DNA from: an uncultured Burkholderiales bacterium
Lineage (GTDB): Bacteria; Pseudomonadota; Gammaproteobacteria; Burkholderiales; Burkholderiaceae_A
Direction: 5' to 3'
Assembly (NCBI GenBank): GCA_937864175.1
Contig: CALMJH010000068.1
Coordinates: forward strand, 1-47,525
Length of the DNA stretch: 47,525 bases
The first letter of the stretch is position 1. The number at the start of each line of letters is the position of its first letter. Below, in pieces: positions 1 through 9,430 of the stretch. The notes beneath the pieces were generated by a model that worked only from the letters and a program-made list of their open reading frames with translations, made no database searches and was not told the DNA's origin. A program made the position numbers and the translations under genes.

Positions 1-1
1 C

Positions 2-481
2 AGCAACGTTACGAGCAGCGCGACCGTCGCAGCGACGACAACCAGCGCAGTCCCCCCAACGCCCGCGCCGGCAACACCCGTGCCTGCTCCATTGGCCAAG
101 CCTGAGCCTGAGCCCAAGCCAGCGCCTCAGCAAGAACCCAAGCCAGAACCCAAGGCAGAATCCAAGCCGAAGCCAGAACCCAAGGCCGAAGCCAAGCCCG
201 AGTCCACGGCGGCCGCCAAGGGCCCGACCAAACCGGAGGCTGCCAGCGGTGGCTACTTTGTCCAGGTTGGTGCCCACAAGACGCGGGCTGCGGCCGAGGC
301 CATCCAGAAGCGGCTTCAGTCAGCAGGCCATTCCGTCAGCGTGTCCGAGACCAAGAACGCCTCGGGCACCTGGTACCGCGTGCGGGTTGGCCCCTTCGAT
401 TCCGCTGGCGCCAAAGCCTTTGCGGACCGCGCCAAACAGCAGAAGTATCAGGTGGCCATCGTGCCGCCTGTAGCCCGATAG
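2..481 (+). CDS. SPOR-domain protein (DedD-like), 5' end cut by the window
   Basis: The reading frame is open from base 2 with no stop, so the start lies outside the window. The visible part is a Ser/Thr/Ala/Pro stretch, then a Lys/Pro/Glu-rich spacer (about bases 100-210), then a C-terminal SPOR domain of about 75 residues starting at GGYFVQVGAH and containing GTWYRVRVGPF. SPOR domains bind septal peptidoglycan lacking stem peptides; DedD-type proteins carry an N-terminal transmembrane helix, a disordered linker and a C-terminal SPOR domain. cvpA follows after 6 bp and then purF, an arrangement familiar from Burkholderiales, where folC usually precedes this gene. The family is clear; assignment to DedD is inferred from position because the N-terminus is missing. 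Confidence 0.85.
   Translation, partial: SNVTSSATVAATTTSAVPPTPAPATPVPAPLAKPEPEPKPAPQQEPKPEPKAESKPKPEPKAEAKPESTAAAKGPTKPEAASGGYFVQVGAHKTRAAAEAIQKRLQSAGHSVSVSETKNASGTWYRVRVGPFDSAGAKAFADRAKQQKYQVAIVPPVAR
141..186 (+). repeat. Short direct repeat in the K/P/E linker
   Basis: The 16-mer AGCCAGAACCCAAGGC occurs at 141-156 and again at 171-186, a 30-bp period in frame with the SPOR-protein gene. It encodes part of the Lys-Pro-Glu linker, so linker length could change by unequal recombination or slippage. Confidence 0.7.
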
Positions 482-487
482 ATTCCC

Positions 488-988
488 ATGGCCGAGTCCA
501 CCTGGATTGATATTGTTTTCGTGGTGGTTCTGCTGGCCTCCACACTCTTGTCTTTTCTGCGCGGCCTGGTCCAAGAGGTCGCCTCTCTGGCCATCTGGGT
601 CTTGGCCCTGGTGGGGGGAGGCAAGCTGGCCGGTCTTGCTGCAGAGCCCTTTGCAGAACTCCTCTCGGAGCCTATCCGGCTGACCCTTGGATTTGTGCTG
701 GTTTTTCTGCTGATTCTGCTTTTGGGCCGGCTGGTGAGCATGGCCCTGCGTGAACTTATGAAAGCAACCGGAGCGACGGTCCTGGACCGTCTGCTAGGCA
801 GCCTCTTTGGCCTGGCCCGCGGGCTCATCATCATGGCGGTTTTGGCAGTCTTGGCTGCCATGACCTCGCTCCCTGGCCAGCCGGCATGGACCCAGTCCCT
901 CAGCCGCCCAGTGCTCGACTGGTCTATTCGGCTCGCCGCACCCTGGCTGCCGGATTTTGTCGCCAGTCGTGTCAGTATTCCGAAATAG
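488..988 (+). CDS. cvpA: CvpA family inner-membrane protein
   Basis: This 166-residue protein has about four hydrophobic segments. It starts ESTWIDIVFVVVLLASTLLSF, followed by the family-typical FLRGLVQEV, a long hydrophobic stretch around residues 60-85, and LLGSLFGLARGLIIM near residue 100. CvpA proteins are small inner-membrane proteins first described for colicin V export; their molecular role is still unclear, with links to envelope homeostasis. The gene sits 6 bp after the SPOR gene and 25 bp before purF, the classical cvpA-purF pairing, so co-transcription is likely. Confidence 0.93.
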   Translation: MAESTWIDIVFVVVLLASTLLSFLRGLVQEVASLAIWVLALVGGGKLAGLAAEPFAELLSEPIRLTLGFVLVFLLILLLGRLVSMALRELMKATGATVLDRLLGSLFGLARGLIIMAVLAVLAAMTSLPGQPAWTQSLSRPVLDWSIRLAAPWLPDFVASRVSIPK

Positions 989-1013
989 CAGTCTTTGCCG
1001 AAAAGGGTTCGTT

Positions 1014-2474
1014 ATGTGTGGTGTTGTTGCAATCGTCTCTACCGCGCCTGTTAACCAGCTGCTCTACGATGCGCTGCTGCTGTTGCAACACCGTGGTCAG
1101 GATGCGGCCGGCATCGCGACGGCGCAGGGCAAACGCATCAACCTGGCCCGAGGCAATGGCCTGGTTCGGGATGTCTTTCGCACCCGGGATATGCGCAACC
1201 TCCATGGGGACATGGGCATTGGCCATGTCCGGTATCCCACCGCGGGCAGTGCCGTCAACTCCGAAGAGGCCCAGCCCTTCTACGTCAATGCGCCCTTCGG
1301 CATTGTTCTGGGGCACAACGGTAACCTCACCAACGCGGCAGAACTCCAAGAGGACATGTACCGCCGTGACCGCCGTCATATCAATACAGAGAGTGACAGC
1401 GAGGTTCTGCTCAATGTTTTTGCTCACGAGCTTCAGCAGGCCGTCAGCGGACTCACGCTCGACCCAGATGCAGTCTTTGCGGCCGTGACTGTCTTGCACA
1501 AGCGGGCCAAGGGGGCCTATGCCTGCGTTGCCATGATTCCCGGCTTTGGGGTGATTGGCTTTCGGGACCCCTACGGCATTCGGCCACTGGCCTTGGGCTG
1601 TCTGGAGACCTCCCGTGGTCAGGAGTACATGCTGGCCTCGGAGTCCGTCGCCCTTGAGGGGCTAGGCTTCACCTTGCTTCGGGACATTGCACCGGGTGAG
1701 TGCGTCGTCATCACCGAGGACCGCCAGATCTTCTCGAAGCAGTGCGCCGTCCGCACGATACTCAACCCCTGTGTCTTTGAGTACGTCTACTTCGCCCGCC
1801 CAGACTCTCTCATGGACGGCATCTCGGTCTACGACGCCCGTCTTAAAATGGGTGAGACGCTGGCGGCAGAGGTGGCTCGGCGGTTCCCGGCGGGTGACAT
1901 CGATGTGGTGATGCCCATCCCGGATTCCAGTCGACCCGCCGCCCTCCAGCTGGCCAAGCACCTCAATGTGCCTTACCGGGAGGGTTTTATTAAAAACCGT
2001 TATGTGGGCAGGACCTTCATCATGCCGGGCCAGGAGGTTCGCAAGAAATCCGTTCGTCAAAAGCTCAATGCAATGGCCAGCGAATTCAAAGGCAAGCGGG
2101 TTCTGATTGTCGATGACTCCATCGTTCGCGGCACCACCAGTCGAGAGATTGTCAGCATGGCCCGTGAGTCGGGGGCCAAGGGGGTGGTCTTTGCGTCTGC
2201 TGCACCTCCGGTCCGTTTCCCGAATGTCTACGGCATTGATATGCCGACCCGACGAGAACTGATTGCCCACAACCGAGACGACAGCCAGATCTGCCAGGCG
2301 ATTGGGGCCGACGACTTGATGTACCAGGCGATTGAGGACATGAAACGTGATGTGCGGGGCTTTAACCCCCTGGTGACGGGCCTTGAGGCGTCGTGTTTTG
2401 ATGGTCACTACATTACGGGCGATGTGACGTCAGCCCTGCTTGATCGTATAGAGGCGGCCCGAGGCAATGGCTAG
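1014..2474 (+). CDS. purF: Amidophosphoribosyltransferase (glutamine-PRPP amidotransferase)
   Basis: First committed step of purine synthesis: PRPP plus glutamine gives phosphoribosylamine. The ATG at 1014 gives MCGVVAIV, so Cys2 becomes the N-terminal nucleophile after Met removal. This fixes the start, although the frame is open 57 bp further upstream. The N-terminal Ntn glutaminase domain shows GHVRYPTAGS and GHNGNL. The C-terminal phosphoribosyltransferase domain carries the PRPP loop VLIVDDSIVRGTTS near residues 362-375. At 486 residues it has normal length. The stop overlaps the metZ start by 8 bp, suggesting translational coupling. Confidence 0.98.
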   Translation: MCGVVAIVSTAPVNQLLYDALLLLQHRGQDAAGIATAQGKRINLARGNGLVRDVFRTRDMRNLHGDMGIGHVRYPTAGSAVNSEEAQPFYVNAPFGIVLGHNGNLTNAAELQEDMYRRDRRHINTESDSEVLLNVFAHELQQAVSGLTLDPDAVFAAVTVLHKRAKGAYACVAMIPGFGVIGFRDPYGIRPLALGCLETSRGQEYMLASESVALEGLGFTLLRDIAPGECVVITEDRQIFSKQCAVRTILNPCVFEYVYFARPDSLMDGISVYDARLKMGETLAAEVARRFPAGDIDVVMPIPDSSRPAALQLAKHLNVPYREGFIKNRYVGRTFIMPGQEVRKKSVRQKLNAMASEFKGKRVLIVDDSIVRGTTSREIVSMARESGAKGVVFASAAPPVRFPNVYGIDMPTRRELIAHNRDDSQICQAIGADDLMYQAIEDMKRDVRGFNPLVTGLEASCFDGHYITGDVTSALLDRIEAARGNG

Positions 2475-3708
2475 AGTCAACCCACCCAAAGAGCCGGCCC
2501 GGCCCACCGACCCGGCTGCGGATCCCCTGGAGCAGGCGGGCTTCTCAACCCGCGCGGTCCGATCAGGCACTCACCGCTCAGACTATGGTGAGCACTCTGA
2601 GGCCCTGTTTCTGACTTCCTCCTTTGTCTTTGACGATGCCCAGCAGGCGGCAGATCGTTTTCAGAATCGCGAGGCGGGGGTGGTCTACTCGCGCTTTACC
2701 AATCCTTCGGTCCAGATGTTCGAGGAGCGGCTGGCCTCTCTGGAGGGCGCGGAAGACTGTGTGGCGACGGCCTCGGGCATGTCGGCCATTCTGAGTGTCT
2801 GCCTGGGGTTGCTGAAGGCGGGTGATCAGATCGTGACGAGCGCCTCGCTCTTTGGTGCGACCATCCAGCTCTTTGATAATTTTATGCAGAAGTTTGGTGT
2901 GGGCGTGCAGTATGTTTCGTTGACAGACCCTGCCGCCTGGCAGGCCGCCATGACGCCGCAGACCAGGCTCTTCTACCTCGAGACGCCATCGAATCCCCTA
3001 ACCGAGTTGGCAGATCTTCAGGCCATTGGTCAGATTGCCCGGCAGGCTGGTGTGATCACTGTGGTTGACAACTGTTTTCTGACACCGGCCTTGCAGCAAC
3101 CCTTGGCCTTCCCCATCGATCTGGTGCTGCACTCGGCCACCAAGTACATCGATGGTCAGGGCCGGGTGCTCGGTGGTGCAGTGGCTGGTCCCAAGGCGCT
3201 GGTCGACCAGATCCGTCAGGTGGTGCGCACCTGCGGGCCCTCGATGTCGCCTTTTAATGCCTGGGTGCTTCACAAGTCACTGGAGACGCTGTCGGTTCGC
3301 ATGCAGGCCCACAATGCCAATGCCCAGGCTTTGGCCGAATGGCTCGAAGACCAGCCCGCCGTATCCCGGGTCTACTATCCCGGACTGGCCAGCCACCCGC
3401 AGCATGCCTTGGCCCAACGCCAGCAGTCCGGAGGCGGGGCGGTGGTGGCCTTTGAACTCAAGGGGGGTGACTCGGTCGAACTCACTCAGAAGGCCTTTGC
3501 CTTGGTCGATCGCGTCAGACTCTTTAGCCGGACCGGAAACCTTGGAGACACCCGCAGCATCATCACTCACCCCGCTTCGACGACCCACGGAAGAATCTCT
3601 GAAGAGGCGCGTCTGCGGGCGGGCATTGGCCCGGGACTGGTTCGGCTGGCGGTGGGCCTCGAGGACCTTCGTGACCTTCAGCTTGATTTGTCGCAGGCTC
3701 TCTCCTGA
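2467..3708 (+). CDS. metZ: O-succinylhomoserine sulfhydrylase
   Basis: A PLP enzyme of the Cys/Met-metabolism family (413 residues). It makes homocysteine directly from an activated homoserine and sulfide, bypassing cystathionine. The cofactor lysine is K226 in LHSATKYIDGQG. YSRFTNPS near residue 74 and LETPSNPLTE near residue 171 are family motifs. metZ next to purF is typical of beta- and gammaproteobacteria with direct sulfhydrylation. Preference for O-succinyl over O-acetyl substrate is inferred from this context and cannot be read from the sequence. The ATG lies inside the end of purF. Confidence 0.93.
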   Translation: MARVNPPKEPARPTDPAADPLEQAGFSTRAVRSGTHRSDYGEHSEALFLTSSFVFDDAQQAADRFQNREAGVVYSRFTNPSVQMFEERLASLEGAEDCVATASGMSAILSVCLGLLKAGDQIVTSASLFGATIQLFDNFMQKFGVGVQYVSLTDPAAWQAAMTPQTRLFYLETPSNPLTELADLQAIGQIARQAGVITVVDNCFLTPALQQPLAFPIDLVLHSATKYIDGQGRVLGGAVAGPKALVDQIRQVVRTCGPSMSPFNAWVLHKSLETLSVRMQAHNANAQALAEWLEDQPAVSRVYYPGLASHPQHALAQRQQSGGGAVVAFELKGGDSVELTQKAFALVDRVRLFSRTGNLGDTRSIITHPASTTHGRISEEARLRAGIGPGLVRLAVGLEDLRDLQLDLSQALS

Positions 3709-3724
3709 CGGGGCGGGGCAGCCC

Positions 3725-4279
3725 GTGCCTCGTGATCGTCGGCAGTGGATTCAATTGGCGGGCCTTTCGGGGCTGGGCCTCTTGCTCTCGGGATGCGCTG
3801 GAGTCGGGCCACTCTCGGTCCCCGCCCCCCGGCGCACCGGGGAATTGCCGTTGGCTAGGCTAGAGGCCAATGGACAGGTGGGTCTGGCCGAGCCAGCAAT
3901 GCATGCCTTCTCGCTGGTGGGTACGCCCTATCGCTGGGGTGGCAACAATCCGCGGGGTGGATTCGATTGCAGTGGCCTGGTCGTCTATGTCATGCGCCGC
4001 TCGCTGGGCACAACCCTGCCTCGGACCGTTGAGCAGATGGGCAGTGTGGGCTATGAGATTGCCTGGGAGGACCGGCTGCCGGGAGACTTGGTGTTTTTTA
4101 ACACCACAGGCTCGGAGCTCTCTCATGTTGGCATCTACATTGGGCAGAACCGCTTTGTTCATGCACCTCGCGAGGGTGGTACGGTTCGGCTGGAGTCTCT
4201 GGTGAGTGCCTACTGGGGCCCGCGAATCACAGCCTTCCGTCGACTGGCTAGTGAAAGTCACGCGACGACGAAACCATAG
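3725..4279 (+). CDS. NlpC/P60 family cell-wall hydrolase, lipoprotein
   Basis: With the GTG start at 3725 this is a 184-residue exported protein. The frame is open far upstream inside metZ, but only this start places a signal sequence first. The signal RDRRQWIQLAGLSG...LLLSGC ends in a lipobox; the paired arginines give it a Tat-like look. The NlpC/P60 domain follows, with GTPYRWGGN, catalytic Cys82 in FDCSGLVVY, His134 in LSHVGIYIG and His146 in FVHAP. Such enzymes are cysteine endopeptidases that cut peptidoglycan stem peptides. Its last 32 bp overlap the convergent dnaE2 gene. Confidence 0.88.
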   Translation: MPRDRRQWIQLAGLSGLGLLLSGCAGVGPLSVPAPRRTGELPLARLEANGQVGLAEPAMHAFSLVGTPYRWGGNNPRGGFDCSGLVVYVMRRSLGTTLPRTVEQMGSVGYEIAWEDRLPGDLVFFNTTGSELSHVGIYIGQNRFVHAPREGGTVRLESLVSAYWGPRITAFRRLASESHATTKP

Positions 4280-7200
4280 CCTGCCCCAAGACTCTGGATA
4301 AGCAGCTGGTGTGGTCCTCTACTCGGATGGCCAAGAGGTGTTGGACCTGACCCGCAGCCTCTGGGTCGATCTTCTCGTCTCGTTGCCATCGGCCATAGAT
4401 GGTGAGTAGCTGACCCTGCAGAATGGCTGTCTTGTACTGCTGAAGGACTGCAGGCCAGACGATGACATTGAGGCTGCCTGTCTCGTCCTCGATCGACAAG
4501 AAGACAGTGCCCTTGGCCGTGCCGGGCCTCTGTCGATGAGTGACGAGCCCACTGGCCCTGGCCAGCCGGCCATTGGGCATGGCCCTGAGGCTTTCAATGG
4601 GCTGACTCTTGAAATGGGTCAGTAGAAACTCCCGCATAAATGTCATGGGATGCGCCCGTAGGCTCAGGCCCAGGCTGGCGTAGTCTTGCAGGACGTCTTG
4701 GACCATAGAGGGGGCCGGCAGGGCCTCTGGGCTGACCAGTGGCTCTGAGACACGGGTCTGCTTTAAAACGCCTGTTAGCCGAATGGGTCCGCTGGCCTGC
4801 CAGAGGGCCTGGTGTCGGTGACCGGACAGGCTTTTAAGGGCATCGGCATGGGCCAGGGCCTTGAGGTCTGTGTTGCCAAGTTCAGCCCGCTTGGCTAGAT
4901 CGGCCAGGTCTATAAAGGCAGCCTGTTGACGGGCCTGAAGCAGCCGCTGCGCACCGTTAAACGAGAGGCCAGCCACCTGGTGTAGGCCCAGCCGGATCTG
5001 CATAGGCGCAACGAGTGACGTCTCTTGTTGACTGAGTTGGACATCGACAGGCTCAACCCGAACCCCATGTCGTTGCGCATCTTGAATGAGTTGGGCAGGC
5101 GCATAAAACCCCATGGGTTGGCTGTTGAGCAGGGCGGCACAAAAGGCATCTGGATGGTGGCACTTCAGCCAGCAGCTGACATAGACCAGCAGGGCAAAGC
5201 TCGCCGCATGAGACTCTGGAAAGCCGTATTCGCCAAATCCCTGAATCTGGGCAAAGAGTCGGGCAGCAAACTCTGGGGCGTAGCCCCGGCTTAGAAGGCC
5301 CTGGGTGAGCCTTTCCTCAAAGGGGCCGAGGCTGCCGCGTTTTCGCCAGGCAGCCATGGCCCTGCGCAGCTGGTCGGCCTCGCCGGGGCTAAAGCCTGCG
5401 GCCAGAATGGCCAACTGCATGACCTGTTCTTGGAAGATGGGCACGCCCAGGGTTCTGGCCAGGGCCTGTTTGACTTCGGGGCTTGGGTAGTCCACGGGCT
5501 CCAGTCCCTGGCGTCGACGCAGGTAAGGGTGAACCATGCCGCCTTGAATGGGGCCCGGCCGAATGATGGCGACTTCAATGACCAGGTCGTAGAAGTTGCG
5601 GGGCTGAAGACGCGGCAGCATGCTCATCTGGGCCCTTGATTCAATCTGAAAGACTCCGACGGTGTCGGCTGCTGAGATCATCTCGTAGGTCTTCGGGTCT
5701 TCTGGTGGGATGTCTTGTAGACGCATGGGCCCGCCATGGTTTTTCTGACCAACCAGAGCCAGGGCCTTCTGAATGGCCGAGAGCATTCCAAGGGCTAGGA
5801 CGTCCACCTTGAGCAGGCCCAGGGCATCAATGTCATCTTTGTCCCACTGAATAATGCTGCGGTCTGGCATGGCCGCGTTCTCAATGGGCACCAGATCGCT
5901 GAGTCGGTGTCGGGCGATGACAAAGCCGCCAACATGCTGAGAGAGGTGGCGTGGAAAGCCCATGATCTGGTTGGTGAGTTCTGCCCACCGACTGGTGAGA
6001 GGCGTCTGCGGTAGGCCCTCAGCCTGGATCTGATGGCCATCCCACCAGCTTCGTGACTTGGCGGCCTGGTCGACCAGTTCGGCATCGATGCCCAGCGCCT
6101 TGCCCACATCGCGCAAGGCCGACCGCGGTCGGTAGCGAATGATGGCCGCAGCCAAGGCGGCCCGGTGGCGGCCGTATTTTTGGTAGAGGTATTGAATGAC
6201 TTCTTCACGTCGGTGGTGCTCAAAGTCGACGTCGATGTCTGGTGGTTCATGGCGCTCTTTAGAGACAAAGCGTTCAAAGAGCATGCTCATGCGGGCTGGG
6301 TCGACTTCGGTAATGCCCAGGCAGTAGCAGACCGCTGAGTTGGCTGCAGATCCTCGACCCTGACAGAGAATGCCACGAGACCGCGCAAAGGCCACGATGT
6401 CATAGACCGTTAAGAAGTAGGGCTCATAACGCAGTTCTGCAATGAGTTGAAGCTCGTGCTCGATCTGCTGTCGGACCTGGGCCGGTAGTCCTTCTGGGTA
6501 GGCCTCTGGAGGGTAGCGCTGGGCCACCCCCTGTTCGGTGAGATGCCTGAGCCATTGGCTTGGTGTGAGCCCCTGGGGAACGATCTCATCTGGATATTCG
6601 TAACGCAGTTCTTGGAGGGAGAACTGACACTGCTCGGCGATGTGGAGGGTCTTGTCCAACAGAGGCTGCGGGAAGCAGCGGGCTAGACGCAGCCGGGGCC
6701 GAAGGTATTGCTCGGCATTGGCGGTGAGCAGGCGGCCGGACTCGGCCAGGGTCTTGCCATGGTCAATGGCGGTCAGCAGATCGAGCAAGGGCTTGTCTCG
6801 GCGGCGGTGCATGCGGACATCTCCTGCCGCGGTGACAGGCAGGCCGAGCAGGGCGGCCAGCCCGGTGAGTTGTTGGCGCCAGGAGCGGTCGTCTAGCCGA
6901 AGGAGCTGGCTGCAGCCCAAGAACAGACGAGAGCCAAAGAGAGTCTTGAGCCACTGGCCTTGGGCATGCAGAGGCTGGTCAGACTCCGAGGGGCTGGGTA
7001 GCCAGATTGCCAGGCACTGATCGAGCGGGCTTGTCTGCAGCAGCTCTGCGTCTAGCCAATACTGACCCTTGGGGGCACGCATGCGAGTCTGGGTAATAAG
7101 ACTGCAGAGTTGTTGCCAGCCTGTCCGGTTCTTGACTAGAAAGACCAGTCGCATGGCCTGGCCTAGGTGTGGATTGAGGTAGAAACTCGCACCATGAATG

Positions 7201-7391
7201 AGGTGAAAGTCCAGGGCCTCTGCAGCCAGGTGTGCACGTACCGATCCACTGAGGCTTGCTTCGTCGGTGAGGGCCAGGGCTCGATAGCCGAGTGCATGGG
7301 CCCGGGCCACCAGGTCTTCTGGATAGCCGGTGGCTTTTAAAAAGCTGTAATGACTTGCGCAGACCAGTTCTGCATAGGCCAGGGGCTGCAT
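4248..7391 (-). CDS. dnaE2: Error-prone DNA polymerase DnaE2 (ImuC)
   Basis: C-family polymerase for SOS mutagenesis and lesion bypass, 1047 residues, shorter than replicative DnaE (about 1160). An N-terminal PHP domain opens with YAELVCASHYSFLKATG. The catalytic acids are D385 and D387 in PDIDVDF and D530 in LLKVDVLALG. A C-terminal OB-fold contains GLVTHRQRPGTAKG. It is the last gene of lexA-imuA-imuB-dnaE2, 9 bp after imuB. In this family ImuA, ImuB and DnaE2 act together, with ImuB providing the clamp contact. The 3' end overlaps the NlpC/P60 gene. Confidence 0.97.
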   Translation of the reverse strand: MQPLAYAELVCASHYSFLKATGYPEDLVARAHALGYRALALTDEASLSGSVRAHLAAEALDFHLIHGASFYLNPHLGQAMRLVFLVKNRTGWQQLCSLITQTRMRAPKGQYWLDAELLQTSPLDQCLAIWLPSPSESDQPLHAQGQWLKTLFGSRLFLGCSQLLRLDDRSWRQQLTGLAALLGLPVTAAGDVRMHRRRDKPLLDLLTAIDHGKTLAESGRLLTANAEQYLRPRLRLARCFPQPLLDKTLHIAEQCQFSLQELRYEYPDEIVPQGLTPSQWLRHLTEQGVAQRYPPEAYPEGLPAQVRQQIEHELQLIAELRYEPYFLTVYDIVAFARSRGILCQGRGSAANSAVCYCLGITEVDPARMSMLFERFVSKERHEPPDIDVDFEHHRREEVIQYLYQKYGRHRAALAAAIIRYRPRSALRDVGKALGIDAELVDQAAKSRSWWDGHQIQAEGLPQTPLTSRWAELTNQIMGFPRHLSQHVGGFVIARHRLSDLVPIENAAMPDRSIIQWDKDDIDALGLLKVDVLALGMLSAIQKALALVGQKNHGGPMRLQDIPPEDPKTYEMISAADTVGVFQIESRAQMSMLPRLQPRNFYDLVIEVAIIRPGPIQGGMVHPYLRRRQGLEPVDYPSPEVKQALARTLGVPIFQEQVMQLAILAAGFSPGEADQLRRAMAAWRKRGSLGPFEERLTQGLLSRGYAPEFAARLFAQIQGFGEYGFPESHAASFALLVYVSCWLKCHHPDAFCAALLNSQPMGFYAPAQLIQDAQRHGVRVEPVDVQLSQQETSLVAPMQIRLGLHQVAGLSFNGAQRLLQARQQAAFIDLADLAKRAELGNTDLKALAHADALKSLSGHRHQALWQASGPIRLTGVLKQTRVSEPLVSPEALPAPSMVQDVLQDYASLGLSLRAHPMTFMREFLLTHFKSQPIESLRAMPNGRLARASGLVTHRQRPGTAKGTVFLSIEDETGSLNVIVWPAVLQQYKTAILQGQLLTIYGRWQRDEKIDPEAAGQVQHLLAIRVEDHTSCLSRVLGQAMVSSSRDFH

Positions 7392-7400
7392 GAGAGGGCC

Positions 7401-8741
7401 TTAGCCAAAATACCCGTGTAAAAACCACTGGTGGTCTGGGTTACGAAAAATCCAGACCAGCCGATGGTCTTGTGTCTGAGCAATGAAGTAGTCCCGCTGA
7501 ATAGGCCTGGACCACCACTGGGTCTCGATGCGTTCTGGGCCGGCCTTGAGGGTGAGTGGTGGACCTAGGCAGGGTCGTGGCCCCTGCCTGGCCAATGCCT
7601 GCGGCGGATCTAGCAGCCAGAGGGGGCGGGTCTCTGGGGCCTGGTAGACGGCGGGTCTGGTCTTGTGTGGGGGACCAGACCAGTGGAGCCAACGACAGGC
7701 CTGCTCAGGGGCATGGCTGTCTTGGAGTTGGGGCAAGACGATTTGATCGGCCCCAAGGCGTTGGCTGAGTCGGTTGAGCAGGGTCTGGAGTTGTTCGGTC
7801 TGTTGTTGGGGGCCAGAAAAAAAATCAGCAGACGCAGGACCCCAGGACTCTGGTTGCTGAAGACAGAGTTCGACCGATTCAATCTCAGATTGAAAAACCA
7901 TCTGTTCGAGCTGAATACGCAGGCAGGTGAGTACCTGTAGAGGGTCTGTGGTGGGCTGAGCCAGGCTAATTGGCAGGGCCAGGCGTGCCTGACTTTGGCG
8001 CGCGGTCTGAAAGAAAAACTCGAAATACCGACTACCAGCCTGCCTGGCCCGCAGCCATGCGCAGGCATGGATGAGGAGCTTTTCGCAGGCCTGTAGCAGC
8101 AGGGGCTGGCTGAGTTGGTGGACGCTGGTGATGGGCAGTTCGAGGGTCTGGGAGAAGTGGGCTGGTGCCTGAATAGGCTGGCGGAAATCTGGGCGTCGGC
8201 CCAGTGCGGCATCAATGGCCTTGAGCAGTTCCGTACCAAAGCGTTGGGAGAGGCCGGTGCGTGGCAGCCTGAGCAGATCTTCTAGGCGGCTGAGCCCCAT
8301 GCGAGAGAGGGTCTCTAGGTGGGGCTGGGCCTCTGGGATGAAGGCCAGGGGCAGTGGATGGAGGTCTGCTCCGGCCTGATGGACTGAAGACGAGGTCTGG
8401 TCCGTGAGATGAGTAGTGGCTGTGTTGGCTGAGCAGGCCATCCACTCGGCTGTCCATTCAGCGGCCCTGGGTGTTGGACCTAGGGCCATGACTGGCTGCA
8501 GGCCAAGAGATTGGTAGCCCCTTTGGATGGTCTGGTAGAGGTGATGAAGGCCTCCCCAGAGACGCAGACTGGCCTGGACCTCTAACAAGACCTGGTGCGG
8601 CCACTGTCCCAAACAGACCATTGGGGTGAACTGCAGGGCCCATTGGGCCAGCTGAGTTAGGTGATTTGGGTGGGCCGTCTGGCTTGGTGCGGAATGATGA
8701 GAGGGGCTGGGATTTGGGAATCGGCAGGCGATCCAGAGCAT
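7401..8741 (-). CDS. imuB: ImuB, Y-family polymerase-like mutasome subunit
   Basis: A 446-residue DinP/UmuC-like protein starting [10 protein letters not shown]. Active Y-family polymerases have an Asp-containing motif in the first strand; this protein has none there, as expected for ImuB, a non-catalytic adaptor linking DnaE2 to the beta clamp. Family-like segments include LEVQASLRLWGG near residue 50 and LSRMGLSRLEDLLRLPRTGLSQRFG (helix-hairpin-helix region) near residue 145. The start lies 85 bp inside imuA, implying coupled translation. SOS induction is expected from the upstream LexA box. Confidence 0.93.
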   Translation of the reverse strand: MLWIACRFPNPSPSHHSAPSQTAHPNHLTQLAQWALQFTPMVCLGQWPHQVLLEVQASLRLWGGLHHLYQTIQRGYQSLGLQPVMALGPTPRAAEWTAEWMACSANTATTHLTDQTSSSVHQAGADLHPLPLAFIPEAQPHLETLSRMGLSRLEDLLRLPRTGLSQRFGTELLKAIDAALGRRPDFRQPIQAPAHFSQTLELPITSVHQLSQPLLLQACEKLLIHACAWLRARQAGSRYFEFFFQTARQSQARLALPISLAQPTTDPLQVLTCLRIQLEQMVFQSEIESVELCLQQPESWGPASADFFSGPQQQTEQLQTLLNRLSQRLGADQIVLPQLQDSHAPEQACRWLHWSGPPHKTRPAVYQAPETRPLWLLDPPQALARQGPRPCLGPPLTLKAGPERIETQWWSRPIQRDYFIAQTQDHRLVWIFRNPDHQWFLHGYFG

Positions 8742-9430
8742 GGCTCAGGCCTTTGATCGAGCTGGTTGGCCAGGCTGACCGACTGCATGGCTCGGCCTGG
8801 GATGGGCAGGTTGACCAAGATGGGGTCGAGTTGGACTGGTCCACGGCGCTTGAGGAGTTGGACGCCGAGTCCTGGGTAGGCCCTGGGCAAGAGGGCCAGT
8901 CTGAGTGGTGCGGCAGAAGGCTGGTGTTGTTCTGAGAGTGGGCGAAACAAGAAGACCGGCCCCTGGGCCAGGCGAGCGGCCAGCTGAAACCGACGAACCT
9001 GTTGTGCGGTGGTCTGCTGCGGAGCCCAGGCCAACAATGCACCAAAGCCCTGGGCCCTGAGGGTCTGTTCGATGGCCCAGAGGCGGTCGGCGGCCTGGCT
9101 GGCCCGAATCACAATGAAGGACTCGGGTGGAAGGCCCAGGGCGGACAGGGCTGGCCCATACGGCATTTGGGGTGGGGCCAGCATGAGAATTTTTTTGCCA
9201 GACTGCACCAGCCTGCGAAGGGCGGGCGCCAGCAGGCGTAATTCACCAGCGCCCAGGCCACGAACCAACAACTCGGTGAGGCAGCCAGTTGGCCAGCCAC
9301 CGCCTGGTAGTTGTGCATCGAGGGCAGCATGGCCACTGGGAATAGCGGACTGCTGGGCCTGGGCCTGGAGGTCTTGGGCCTGACGAAGGTCGGGGTGAAT
9401 CAGAGCTTGAGGGAGCCTGGGTGAGTTCAT
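8657..9430 (-). CDS. imuA: ImuA, RecA/SulA-like mutasome subunit
   Basis: A 257-residue RecA-fold relative of the ImuA/SulA-like family, with [21 protein letters not shown] near residue 35. The P-loop lysine expected in true RecA is not visible there, which is common in ImuA. The C-terminus is Pro/Gln-rich. Its ATG overlaps the lexA stop by 4 bp and its end overlaps imuB by 85 bp. It has no known catalytic role; in other bacteria it is needed for DnaE2/ImuB-dependent mutagenesis. Confidence 0.9.
   Translation of the reverse strand: MNSPRLPQALIHPDLRQAQDLQAQAQQSAIPSGHAALDAQLPGGGWPTGCLTELLVRGLGAGELRLLAPALRRLVQSGKKILMLAPPQMPYGPALSALGLPPESFIVIRASQAADRLWAIEQTLRAQGFGALLAWAPQQTTAQQVRRFQLAARLAQGPVFLFRPLSEQHQPSAAPLRLALLPRAYPGLGVQLLKRRGPVQLDPILVNLPIPGRAMQSVSLANQLDQRPEPCSGSPADSQIPAPLIIPHQARRPTQIT

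Noticed and set aside
2461-2480. A regulatory leader (SAM or similar riboswitch) for metZ.
   Set aside because: metZ starts inside the end of purF, leaving no leader; it is expressed as part of the purF transcript.
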